Source: Nitrososphaerota archaeon (GTDB lineage: Archaea; Thermoproteota; Nitrososphaeria; Nitrososphaerales; JAHFOH01). From it: 8,449 nt of DNA. How positions within the stretch are numbered: the first letter of the stretch is position 1; the number at the start of each line of letters is the position of its first letter. The stretch lies in NCBI GenBank assembly GCA_023266955.1, contig JAHFOH010000037.1, positions 2,445 to 10,893 of the forward strand. The letters run 5' to 3'. The notes under the pieces were generated by a model, which searched no databases, had not been told where the DNA came from, and saw nothing but the letters and a program-made list of their open reading frames with translations. The position numbers and the translations under genes were made by a program. Positions 1-6,065 of this stretch are shown here, one piece after another.

Positions 1-93
1 CTCTTCAACGAGAAGATAATCGCCAACTTGGGCTTCCTCACTTGGAAGAGCGATAAGCAGGATCTCGTTGCTGGAGCTCGCTAGAATCTTCAA
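1..93 (-). CDS. herA: HerA-like hexameric DNA translocase, N-terminal fragment (HAS-barrel start)
   Basis: The reading frame is open from a TTG at 91-93 to the left edge: 31 codons, with an in-frame TAG a few codons upstream, so TTG is the only usual start codon available. The peptide begins LKILASSSNEILLIALP and then carries VGDYLLVEE. A strand pattern ending in a Val-Gly-(Asp/Glu)-Tyr-(Val/Leu)-x-Val turn is what the N-terminal HAS-barrel of HerA ATPases looks like. It lies 16 bases downstream of nurA on the same strand, and nurA-herA is a known archaeal pairing in which HerA motors DNA into the NurA nuclease during end resection with Mre11-Rad50. The purine-rich GAAGGA abutting the TTG is unusually close for a ribosome binding site, so translational coupling to nurA is likely. 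The Walker motifs are outside the window; the name rests on this short peptide plus context. Confidence 0.6.
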   Translation of the reverse strand, partial: MKILASSSNEILLIALPSEEAQVGDYLLVEE

Positions 94-109
94 TCCTTCA
101 ACCTACGTG

Positions 110-1123
110 TTAGGAGTCGAGCATGAATTCTCTTCGACTTGCACCTTTTATCTCGACCGCGGAAAGATTCTTTACGAGATATCCCTTGATCGAGGTAAGC
201 TCATCAAAAGAAAAGATCGACAAATAATGTGCGAGTCTAAGGGACTCATGATAACCGTGGTAGAAAGCGTCGCTGTACGCAACCTGTGCAACGCTGGTTT
301 CAAAATCCTCATAGCTTGGAGAGCAGACGTCAACTCTGAGTGGGAGACTTTGGCCTGAGAATCTGACTAATAGAATTCTACCGTAAACCATCCTTAGCGT
401 GGCCCTAACTATGTCATCTACATCGAGGTATGCAGGTGGTCGAACGACACGTAAGCAGTCGGAGAGGCGCCGAAAAATCCTCAGGTTGGAAGTCTTTGAG
501 ACCCCGTGAACACAGTTATCGTTATCGTGTGCTTCTTTGATGACATCGCGCAATTTTGTCTGATGCGATTCGAAGGGGGAAGGACCTAGTGAACCGTCAG
601 CAATCAGAACTGCTCCTTTTAGAGTTGACGCCATCTCAAGTAGTAGGGACCTCTCTATTCTTGTCCTAATGCTCTTTTGAACAACAGATGTATCAAGCAT
701 CAGGAGTTTGAAGAGCCTGAGTTTGGCGGCGGAATCCTCTGCGAGTTTTCTTATATCGACGGCATCAAGATAGAGCAGAAGTGGACCAAGCTTGTAGTAC
801 CCGGCGATTCTACCGAAGACCGAAAACGCTACCGCAGCCTTCGCTCCAAAGACAGAACCTTCTTCAGTTTCTCCAATGTGAATTGTAGATGAATCGATGG
901 CTGCAACGATCCTCTGATTTTCCTTCGGAACAAAGGACCGGGGTTTGAGTCCCGAATCAATCACGCCCCAACCTCCGAAGGGCTCTAAGTCTTCAGATCC
1001 GTCAAGAAAAATCACTGGTTTTCCGGTTAGCCGCTGCAGCCCCATAGTTGGTACAGAGTCGGCGATCGATTGGACCAGATGGCCAGCAACGAAGATTGGA
1101 GGAAGGCTTAATTGGTTGGGCAT
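110..1123 (-). CDS. nurA: NurA-domain 5'-3' nuclease
   Basis: NurA is a manganese-dependent nuclease that works with the HerA translocase to resect double-strand breaks. From the ATG at 1121-1123 the protein has 337 residues. Visible family landmarks are the first metal-site strand AAIDSST (Asp77), an acidic helix (IERSLLLE), the second metal-site strand LIADGSL (Asp176), the GVSKTSNL loop (Lys210), and a C-terminal HGYHESLRLAH segment. In that last segment Tyr291 and His299 have the 8-residue spacing of the conserved NurA Tyr/His pair. An in-frame TTG at 1133-1135 would add four residues, but it sits inside a palindrome and beyond the probable transcription start, so I prefer the ATG. A TATA box about 30 bases upstream would give an almost leaderless transcript. 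The first member of a nurA-herA operon; mre11 and rad50 are not in view. Confidence 0.88.
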   Translation of the reverse strand: MPNQLSLPPIFVAGHLVQSIADSVPTMGLQRLTGKPVIFLDGSEDLEPFGGWGVIDSGLKPRSFVPKENQRIVAAIDSSTIHIGETEEGSVFGAKAAVAFSVFGRIAGYYKLGPLLLYLDAVDIRKLAEDSAAKLRLFKLLMLDTSVVQKSIRTRIERSLLLEMASTLKGAVLIADGSLGPSPFESHQTKLRDVIKEAHDNDNCVHGVSKTSNLRIFRRLSDCLRVVRPPAYLDVDDIVRATLRMVYGRILLVRFSGQSLPLRVDVCSPSYEDFETSVAQVAYSDAFYHGYHESLRLAHYLSIFSFDELTSIKGYLVKNLSAVEIKGASRREFMLDS

Positions 1124-1124
1124 C

Positions 1125-1132
1125 TTGCGCAA
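1125..1132. promoter_or_regulatory. Palindrome TTGCGCAA, candidate operator (nurA-proximal copy)
   Basis: This perfect 8-base palindrome lies two bases before the nurA ATG, about where transcription from the 1153-1160 TATA box should begin. An identical copy sits 38 bases away at 1163-1170, and I noticed no other copy in the window. A DNA-binding protein here would cover the nurA start site. The function is inferred from position and repetition only. Confidence 0.45.
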
Positions 1133-1152
1133 CAACCAAAGCTGACCAATGA

Positions 1153-1160
1153 TTTATAAG
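1153..1160. promoter_or_regulatory. Shared TATA box of the divergent nurA / winged-helix gene promoter
   Basis: The sequence TTTATAAG contains the self-complementary core TTATAA, so it reads as a TATA box on both strands (CTTATAAA on minus). It lies about 30 bases before the nurA ATG and about 45 bases before the ATG at 1202. With the usual archaeal spacing, starts would fall near 1128 (minus) and 1182 (plus). It is the only good TATA candidate in this 78-base intergenic region. Confidence 0.55.
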
Positions 1161-1162
1161 GA

Positions 1163-1170
1163 TTGCGCAA
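1163..1170. promoter_or_regulatory. Palindrome TTGCGCAA, candidate operator (second copy)
   Basis: This is identical to 1125-1132. The likeness continues loosely on the right: both copies are followed by a C and, some bases later, by CCAAAG. The copy lies between the TATA box and the expected plus-strand transcription start, a place where a bound repressor would block the gene starting at 1202. That gene product has a winged helix, so autoregulation is possible but not shown. Confidence 0.45.
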
Positions 1171-1201
1171 CTTGCCCAAAGACAACAAAGGGTAGACAAC
1201 G

Positions 1202-1588
1202 ATGAACGAAAGGCCCGAAGAAATCCGTATCAGACTGAAGCGCGGCGCTTGGGAGATAGAGATAACCTGCTCCGAAGACAAGATTCAGCAAGCCATTGAG
1301 AGCTTACTGGCAGGCTTCCGCTCTGCCCCTCCTGAGCCACGTCCCGGGAGGGGAGAAGCGACCTCAAGGAAAATCCTCCGCGGGTTATGGACAGAGGATT
1401 GGTTCTCCCTCGAAAGGAGTCTAGCCGAAGTCCATGTTGAACTGGCTAGGCGGGGATACCACTACGACAAGAGTGCGGTTTCCCATTCTCTGACGGACTT
1501 GGTCAGGGAAAATCTGCTGAGTCGCATCGGAGCCATCGGAGCCTATAGGTACGTGCAGAAAAAACCTCCAGAAAAAACCGCAGCCTAG
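1202..1588 (+). CDS. Small two-domain protein: N-terminal strand-strand-helix module plus winged helix
   Basis: I do not recognise a named family for this 128-residue protein. Residues 7-40 (IRIRLKRGAWEIEITC, then an amphipathic helix) form a compact module that recurs in the two proteins encoded at 1585-2617. After a Pro/Arg-rich linker (42-52), residues 56-120 look like a winged helix, with a probable recognition helix at DKSAVSHSLTDL and a wing ending GAYRYVQ. This part aligns without gaps over most of its length with the C-terminal domain of the 2093-2617 protein (shared L-W, LA-V, L, G, Y-K, V, L-L). There is no signal peptide or membrane segment, so it should be cytoplasmic. It is divergent from nurA across a shared promoter, with AAAGGG upstream of the ATG as a weak ribosome binding site. 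A transcription factor is the simplest reading; an adaptor that does not bind DNA is possible. Confidence 0.75.
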   Translation: MNERPEEIRIRLKRGAWEIEITCSEDKIQQAIESLLAGFRSAPPEPRPGRGEATSRKILRGLWTEDWFSLERSLAEVHVELARRGYHYDKSAVSHSLTDLVRENLLSRIGAIGAYRYVQKKPPEKTAA

Positions 1589-2091
1589 CGTACTGTTTTC
1601 TTCGACAATAATTGATGAAGCCAAGTAATTCCTTGAGTAGTTATGCGATACCTTACGCCTGACTCTGATGATTCCTTCATCACATACCCCGTCTTGGACA
1701 TTTCACTAATTCTTGAGCTTATTGATTTTGCATTAAGGCCTGTATTGCTTTGGAGCTCAGCAGGGCTTAGTGCTACCTTGTCCGTTTTCCCAGATTCATG
1801 AGCTATCTTGGCCGCAACCAATTGAAGCCCAACAATCTCTTTGTCGCTAAGGTCAACGTCAACGAACCATACTCTCGGTCCCTCAGGTGTCATCTTTATG
1901 AGGTCTTGAAACATGTCGGTAAGTTCAGCTAAACCGTAGCTGACTGAAATTTTCCTTGCGAGATCCAGCTGTGGAATATGCTTCACGATGAAGCTTTGAA
2001 CGGAGATCAGCACTATCTCTGGGGGCCCCTTGAATTCCGCAGCTAAGTCGCCGTACCTTACCGTGACTGTCAGGGTCTCAGTTTCGCTCAT
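1585..2091 (-). CDS. Two-domain protein: N-terminal strand-strand-helix module plus winged-helix C-terminus
   Basis: This 168-residue protein has no family name I can assign. Residues 6-40 (LTVTVRYGDLAAEFKG, then a helix) match the module seen in both neighbours. A middle region (42-100) contains predicted helices and a strand RVWFVDVDL. Residues 105-162 read as a helix-turn-helix with a wing: LSPAELQSNTGLNAKSIS (helix, turn, recognition helix), then GYVMKE and VRYRITTQG, similar in layout to MarR- or IclR-type winged helices. The ATG lies one base after the stop codon of the 2093-2617 gene, so the two are almost certainly co-transcribed and translationally coupled. Its stop codon overlaps that of the opposing gene at 1202-1588 within a shared CTAG. 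Probably a cytoplasmic DNA-binding regulator; target unknown. Confidence 0.75.
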   Translation of the reverse strand: MSETETLTVTVRYGDLAAEFKGPPEIVLISVQSFIVKHIPQLDLARKISVSYGLAELTDMFQDLIKMTPEGPRVWFVDVDLSDKEIVGLQLVAAKIAHESGKTDKVALSPAELQSNTGLNAKSISSRISEMSKTGYVMKESSESGVRYRITTQGITWLHQLLSKKTVR

Positions 2092-2092
2092 A

Positions 2093-2617
2093 TTATTGAT
2101 TCGCCGGTTGAAGTGCTAGTTCCTCAGCAGGTTGGGAAAGGTCAGACGGCTCGGCGGAAAGGCCAGTTGATGCAGTGTAGATGAATTCTCCTCCCTCGTC
2201 CTTAAACCTTCTGAGTTTGCCCGCTTGTGCTAGGCGCAGGAGTGCTACTGCCACTGACTGCTTCGAGTACACCATTCCGTATGATTCCAAGATTTCTCTG
2301 ACATCAGCTAGCTTTTGTGGTCTTTTGCCCCACGAATCGGAGAAGAGCTTGGTGATGACGTTTGTGAGGGAATCATCTCGTTCAATCTTAATTTCAGGGA
2401 TCTTGGACCTCAAGCTCTCCGTCGTTGGCTTCTCCGTCTCTGATGGTGAAGGTGGGCCAGTTGTCTGAGGTGTCTCAGCGCGTGCTGTAGGTCTGGGAAT
2501 CCTCTGTATTATCTCAGGTAATAGCTCGATAGTTTGTCTGAGGCTGGAGAGTGGGGCCTCAATCTCTGCCTCGTTTACACCGACTTTTACTCTTATCCTG
2601 ACATTGGCCTCTGACAT
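2093..2617 (-). CDS. Two-domain protein: N-terminal strand-strand-helix module, Pro/Ser/Thr linker, winged helix
   Basis: This 174-residue protein is the first gene of a two-gene unit. Residues 6-40 (VRIRVKVGVNEAEIEA, then a helix) repeat the module of the neighbouring proteins. Residues 41-75 form a linker rich in Pro, Thr, Ser and Glu, probably disordered. Residues 84-150 form the winged helix, recognisably related to that of the 1202-1588 protein: both have a hydrophobic-Ser/Thr-acidic-x-Trp segment, LA(E/D)V, Y-x-K-x-x-V and a basic wing ending in an aromatic. The tail after 150 is acidic and low-complexity. A TATA-like TTAATAT 24-30 bases upstream suggests its own near-leaderless promoter, although cdc48 read-through from 108 bases upstream is possible. 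The function is unknown; a transcriptional regulator is likely. Confidence 0.77.
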   Translation of the reverse strand: MSEANVRIRVKVGVNEAEIEAPLSSLRQTIELLPEIIQRIPRPTARAETPQTTGPPSPSETEKPTTESLRSKIPEIKIERDDSLTNVITKLFSDSWGKRPQKLADVREILESYGMVYSKQSVAVALLRLAQAGKLRRFKDEGGEFIYTASTGLSAEPSDLSQPAEELALQPANQ

Positions 2618-2626
2618 CCAAGCTTG

Positions 2627-2647
2627 ACGCTGATTAAGCGTTAATAT
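2627..2647 (-). promoter_or_regulatory. Probable promoter of the winged-helix gene pair
   Basis: On the minus strand the segment reads CATATTAACGCTTAATCAGCGTC. The AT-rich CATATTA (plus-strand TTAATAT at 2641-2647) is correctly spaced for a near-leaderless start at the ATG 2615-2617. It is followed by a short inverted repeat, ACGC-7 bases-GCGT, near the expected transcription start, which could be an operator. The arms are only four bases, so the operator reading is weak. Confidence 0.35.
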
Positions 2648-2724
2648 GCCTTACACAGTTGATCGCGGATTTGCCTTGAGTTTCCGAACCTGAAGGTTTT
2701 TAGAACCTAATCTTGGGAGGTAGG

Positions 2725-4893
2725 TCAGCGGTAGTACGGCACAGCGACCTTCTCCATTGGTTTCCCTTCTCTGGATGTCTTCACCTTTCTTATTGCGTCT
2801 TCGAAATATCGCATACCTACCTTGGCCTCCTCAACATGGACCTTGGCTTCATCAGGTTTCGGATACATAGCGAGAAATTCCTGCAGGACTAAAGACATCG
2901 CTGTATTCCCTACAGCAGCCAGATCTGCCCCACTGAAGCCATCAGTCATATCTGCAATCCTATCGATATCTACATCAGATGAAATGGGTTTACCCTGTGT
3001 ATTTATCTCAAGTATCCGCTTTCTCGCCGCTTTATCAGGCATCGGAATGTAGAGCAGCTTGTCAAACCTTCCAGCTCTAAGAAGAGAAGGATCGACCATG
3101 TCAATCCTATTTGTAGCAGCGAGAACTACTACCCCGGTAAGAGCCTGAATTCCGTCCAGTTCGGTTAGGAGTTGACTAACTACTCTCTCCGTGACCATAC
3201 TATCCCCACCCAAGCCCCTGATTGGGGCGACAGCATCTACCTCGTCGAAGAATATGATGCAGGGCGCCGCCTGTCTGGCTCGCCTGAATACTTCTCTTAT
3301 TCCCCGCTCTGACTCTCCCACCCACTTCGAAAGCAACTCAGGACCTCTAACGCTGATGAAGTTAGCTTCGCTCTCCGTCGCTACACCCTTAGCGAGAAGT
3401 GTCTTGCCTGTACCTGAGGGGCCGTAAAGCAAAATTCCTTTCGGCATGTTATAGCCGATCTTCTTGTACACTTCTGGGTACTTCAGAGGCCACTCGACAG
3501 CTTCCTGTAACTCATGCTTTACACTCTCCAGTCCGCCAATTTCAGTCCACTTCACATCAGGTGTCTCCAGATATACCTCCCTCATGGCGGAGGGCATTAC
3601 ATCCTTCAAGGCATTCTCGAAGTCATCCATCGTGACCTGCAGCTTGTTTAGCAGCTCTGGTGGAAGTTTCTCCTCTTCAAGCTTCAACTCTGGGAGGACT
3701 CGTCTTAGTGTCTTCATGGCAGCTTCCTTGCACAGGTATTCGAGATCAGCCCCTACAAATCCGTGCGTGACTGCTGAAAGTCTCTCTTGGTCCACGTCCT
3801 CGAGCAGGGGCATATGTCTTGTGTGGATCAGGAGGATCTCCAGCCGCCCTTTCTTGTTAGGAACTTTGATCTCAATCTCACGGTCAAATCTTCCGGGTCT
3901 TCTCAGCGCGGGATCGAGGGCATTCGGCCTGTTGGTTGCGGCGATCACTATTACCTTTCCTCGAGCTTCAAGACCATCCATCAGTGAAAGCAGCTGACTG
4001 ACTACTCGTCTCTCGACCTCTCCAGTAACTTCTTCCCTCTTGGGAGCTATTGAATCGATTTCGTCAATGAACACAATTGATGGTGCTTTCTCTCTAGCTT
4101 CCTTGAAGATCTCTCTTAGCCTAGCCTCAGACTCCCCATAGAATTTGCTCATGATTTCGGGGCCACTGATGCTGATGAAGTGTGCGCTACTTTCATTGGC
4201 GACAGCCTTGGCCAGCAGGGTCTTTCCAGTGCCTGGAGGACCGTATAGCAGAACCCCTTTAGGTGCTTCTACGCCAAGCTTCTCGAAAATCTCGGGGTGT
4301 CTGAGAGGGAGTTCGATCATCTCCCTGACTTTCTGAATCTCCTCATTTAATCCCCCGATATCTTCATACGTAACGAGAGGAACTCCCCTGAGATGTTCAC
4401 CCTTTTCAGATATCGCGAAAATTGTTCTCTGGGTAATCAGGACGGCATCAGCCATGGGACTGACCCCGAGAACTTGGAAGGTCAGTCTCCCTCCGAAGTA
4501 TGGGATCATGATGTTGTCGCCTTTAGTTACTGGAACGCTTTCGAGGGCATCCGCGAGGTAGCGTTCATCGATGGGTGGGATCGCTTCAAGAGGAGCTACT
4601 ACAACTTTCTCAGCAGAAGGGGCTTTGATCTTTCGAATAGTTACGGTGTCGCCTATTGCAACCCCAGCGTTGTTTCGGATCAGCCCGTCTACTCTAATGA
4701 CACCGCGACCTTCGTCGGACGGGTAAAGAGGCAAGCATTTCGCGACAGTTCTCCTCTTACCTCTGATTTCGACGACGTCTCCTGTGGACGCGTCAAGCGC
4801 ATCCATTGCATCGTAGTCAATCCTCGCTACTCCTCTACCAACATCGCGGGTATATGCCTCAAGAACTTTGAGTGTCATATTCTGCTGACTCAT
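2725..4893 (-). CDS. cdc48: Cdc48/VCP-type double AAA+ ATPase (archaeal VAT homologue)
   Basis: At 722 residues this is full length for an archaeal Cdc48, the hexameric unfoldase that threads proteins, often towards the 20S proteasome. Residues 6-90 are the double-psi barrel (EAYTRDVGRGVARID) and about 95-175 the second half of the N domain. D1 has Walker A GPPGTGKT (218-225), Walker B IVFIDEID (Asp277, Glu278) and arginine fingers in RRPGRFD (331-337). D2 has Walker A GPSGTGKT (491-498), pore loop SKWVGESE, Walker B IIFFDEVD (Asp550, Glu551) and RAGRFD (606-611). D2 has Ser for the usual second Pro of the P-loop and Ala for Pro before the arginine finger; catalytic residues are kept. The C-terminus PYYR resembles the HbYX proteasome-docking tail. 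The start ATG is 14 bases after a relic Hsp20 gene, with a good GGAAGGGGG ribosome binding site six bases away. Confidence 0.97.
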   Translation of the reverse strand: MSQQNMTLKVLEAYTRDVGRGVARIDYDAMDALDASTGDVVEIRGKRRTVAKCLPLYPSDEGRGVIRVDGLIRNNAGVAIGDTVTIRKIKAPSAEKVVVAPLEAIPPIDERYLADALESVPVTKGDNIMIPYFGGRLTFQVLGVSPMADAVLITQRTIFAISEKGEHLRGVPLVTYEDIGGLNEEIQKVREMIELPLRHPEIFEKLGVEAPKGVLLYGPPGTGKTLLAKAVANESSAHFISISGPEIMSKFYGESEARLREIFKEAREKAPSIVFIDEIDSIAPKREEVTGEVERRVVSQLLSLMDGLEARGKVIVIAATNRPNALDPALRRPGRFDREIEIKVPNKKGRLEILLIHTRHMPLLEDVDQERLSAVTHGFVGADLEYLCKEAAMKTLRRVLPELKLEEEKLPPELLNKLQVTMDDFENALKDVMPSAMREVYLETPDVKWTEIGGLESVKHELQEAVEWPLKYPEVYKKIGYNMPKGILLYGPSGTGKTLLAKGVATESEANFISVRGPELLSKWVGESERGIREVFRRARQAAPCIIFFDEVDAVAPIRGLGGDSMVTERVVSQLLTELDGIQALTGVVVLAATNRIDMVDPSLLRAGRFDKLLYIPMPDKAARKRILEINTQGKPISSDVDIDRIADMTDGFSGADLAAVGNTAMSLVLQEFLAMYPKPDEAKVHVEEAKVGMRYFEDAIRKVKTSREGKPMEKVAVPYYR

Positions 4894-4899
4894 TTCATG

Positions 4900-4908
4900 C
4901 CCCCTTCC
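4900..4908 (-). promoter_or_regulatory. Ribosome binding site of cdc48
   Basis: The minus strand reads GGAAGGGGG, six bases before the ATG at 4891-4893, and begins on the last base of the Hsp20-relic stop codon. It supports that start over the internal ATG five codons downstream and shows that cdc48 was once translated in tandem with hsp20. Confidence 0.6.
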
Positions 4909-5087
4909 TACTCGACGCTGACCTTTGTGTAGCCCTTATTAGCCTTGTCCTTAAGCTTGAAAGTCACTTCAAGTACACCATTTCGGTAAAGGGCATTGGC
5001 GCTATTTGGGTCGATAGGAGCATTGAACTTGATTTCGGCTCTGTATCTTCACTCTCCCCGCCCAATGCTTACTGTTCCATCTATCTC
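4908..5087 (-). pseudogene. Hsp20/alpha-crystallin small heat shock protein, C-terminal relic
   Basis: One minus-strand frame encodes 46 codons ending at a TAG (4908-4910): RYRAEIKFNAPIDP, then YRNGVLEVTFKLKD and KVSVE. This is the second half of an Hsp20 alpha-crystallin domain. 'NGVLEVTF' is the hallmark strand, 'PIDP' precedes it as in (V/I)DP..A, and VSV resembles the C-terminal IxI/V oligomerisation tail. Directly upstream an in-frame TGA (5049-5051) interrupts the frame. Before it comes EIDGTVSIGRGE, which would fit the preceding strand of the domain. No ATG, GTG or TTG lies between the TGA and the hallmark strand, and only about 110 bases separate this relic from surE, too few for the missing N-terminal half. 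I therefore read a truncated, nonsense-interrupted gene. It is 14 bases from cdc48, so an hsp20-cdc48 operon probably existed. A sequencing error cannot explain the missing 5' part unless bases are lost from the assembly. Confidence 0.72.
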
Positions 5088-5149
5088 AGTCGCCTGGAGA
5101 GAGGAAGCTAAGAAAGTGCTACAGCCTTTTCTTGGTCACAGTGGAGTAG

Positions 5150-5158
5150 AATAATAAG
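5150..5158 (+). promoter_or_regulatory. Candidate TATA box of surE
   Basis: AATAATAAG lies about 45-50 bases before the surE ATG, which would give a leader of about 20 bases carrying the GGGGTG ribosome binding site at 5191-5196. Read on the minus strand it is CTTATTATT, so it could also serve cdc48, whose leader would then contain the whole Hsp20 relic. The rest of 5088-5201 holds no gene that I can see. Confidence 0.4.
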
Positions 5159-5190
5159 CGGGAAAGATACTCGTTTTCAGAGTTACTCTA

Positions 5191-5196
5191 GGGGTG
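5191..5196 (+). promoter_or_regulatory. Ribosome binding site of surE
   Basis: GGGGTG ends five bases before the ATG at 5202 and matches the archaeal anti-Shine-Dalgarno (GGTG core). It fixes the surE start. Confidence 0.6.
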
Positions 5197-5201
5197 CAAA
5201 A

Positions 5202-6023
5202 ATGAACAAGCCGGTAATACTCGTGACAAATGACGATGGGGTCCAAAGCCCAGGGTTGAAGGCTCTTGTAGAGGCAGTCAGCCATCTTGGAGATGTCAGA
5301 GTCGTGGGTCCAGAAGAGCCAAGGAGTGGTACAAGTATGAGTCTAACCTTTCACAAGCCACTTCGACTAATCAAGGCGTTGGTAGGAGGGAAACGTGCTT
5401 ACGCGGTCTCAGGAAGTCCTGGAGACGCGGTGATGATTGGTGTACACAAGCTGACTCCAAGAAAGCCCGACTTAGTTATTTCCGGAATCAATTTTGGGGA
5501 CAATACTACCTTCCAAGATGTATTCGCTAGCGGCACTGTTGCTGCTGCTATAGAAGGAGCGATAATGGGTATCCCCGCCGTAGCCTTCTCTATGGCCGTT
5601 CCCGATGAAAGCATCTTTTCACCATATGGATTCGACCTCGACTTCCACACGCCTGCCGTTGTCGCAGGTCACATAGCAGAATGGGTCATCAAAAACGGCT
5701 TGCCGCCTGAGGCGCACCTTCTCAACGTGAATTTCCCCCGACGAATGAACAGTAACACCAAGATCTACATCACAAAGTTAGCTAGGAGGAAATTTCGAGA
5801 TTATGTTCTTGAGCGAAAGGACCCGCGTAAGAGGCCATATTACTGGATTTGGGGCGAGCGTCTAACTGACTTCGACAAGGAAACGGATGCTTACGTAGTG
5901 CACATGCTGAAGGGCATCTCAATAACCCCATTGAATCTCAACCTAAGCTCGCAGGGAGTTCCTGAATTGGTTTCTCTGAGAGAGCACCTTGAGGGGTCAA
6001 TAGTTGCGGCTGCTACGGCTTAA
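5202..6023 (+). CDS. surE: SurE, 5'/3'-nucleotidase (survival protein E)
   Basis: SurE is a cytoplasmic metal-dependent phosphatase that removes phosphate from nucleoside monophosphates and may serve nucleotide salvage or stress survival. The 273-residue product is typical length. The metal site is visible: TNDDG with Asp11 and Asp12 at the N-terminus, Ser42 in PRSGTSMS, and Asn97 in SGINFGDN. Further family signatures are the SGTVAAAIEGAIMGIPAVAFS helix-strand region (residues 110-130) and VNFP near 185. The Rossmann-like core is residues 1-190, followed by the domain-swapping hairpin and a C-terminal region ITPLNLNLSS. It has its own ribosome binding site and a candidate TATA box. The methyltransferase gene begins 42 bases after its stop on the same strand, so the two may be co-transcribed. 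No odd substitutions are seen in the active site. Confidence 0.96.
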   Translation: MNKPVILVTNDDGVQSPGLKALVEAVSHLGDVRVVGPEEPRSGTSMSLTFHKPLRLIKALVGGKRAYAVSGSPGDAVMIGVHKLTPRKPDLVISGINFGDNTTFQDVFASGTVAAAIEGAIMGIPAVAFSMAVPDESIFSPYGFDLDFHTPAVVAGHIAEWVIKNGLPPEAHLLNVNFPRRMNSNTKIYITKLARRKFRDYVLERKDPRKRPYYWIWGERLTDFDKETDAYVVHMLKGISITPLNLNLSSQGVPELVSLREHLEGSIVAAATA

Positions 6024-6065
6024 AATTCAGGTCTCGCCTAATTCTGTTTTTGCTTATCCTACGGC

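Noticed and set aside
68..358. Plus-strand open frame of 96 codons opposite nurA and the HerA start
   Set aside because: It runs antisense to the well-supported NurA C-terminus, shows no family features, and its product has no domain-like pattern. It is a shadow frame.
1133..1135. TTG as the nurA start, adding four residues
   Set aside because: It overlaps the TTGCGCAA palindrome and lies before the transcription start expected from the TATA box. The ATG at 1121-1123 fits better.
2687..2703. AACCTGAAGGTT followed by a T-run as a transcription terminator
   Set aside because: The T-run is on the plus strand, where no gene ends here; on the minus strand, the direction of cdc48, the hairpin is not followed by T. 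The arms are only five bases.
3464..3997. Long plus-strand open frames within cdc48 (for example 177 codons)
   Set aside because: They lie antisense to conserved AAA+ motifs and give Ser-rich, featureless products, as expected for shadows of a coding strand.
5049..5051. Selenocysteine reading of the TGA inside the Hsp20 relic
   Set aside because: Hsp20 proteins are not known selenoproteins, most archaea lack the machinery, and a start codon and the N-terminal half are missing anyway.
4872..5111. Plus-strand open frame of 79 codons between cdc48 and surE
   Set aside because: It overlaps the cdc48 start and lies opposite the Hsp20 relic, whose minus-strand frame has clear family similarity. 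The plus frame has none.
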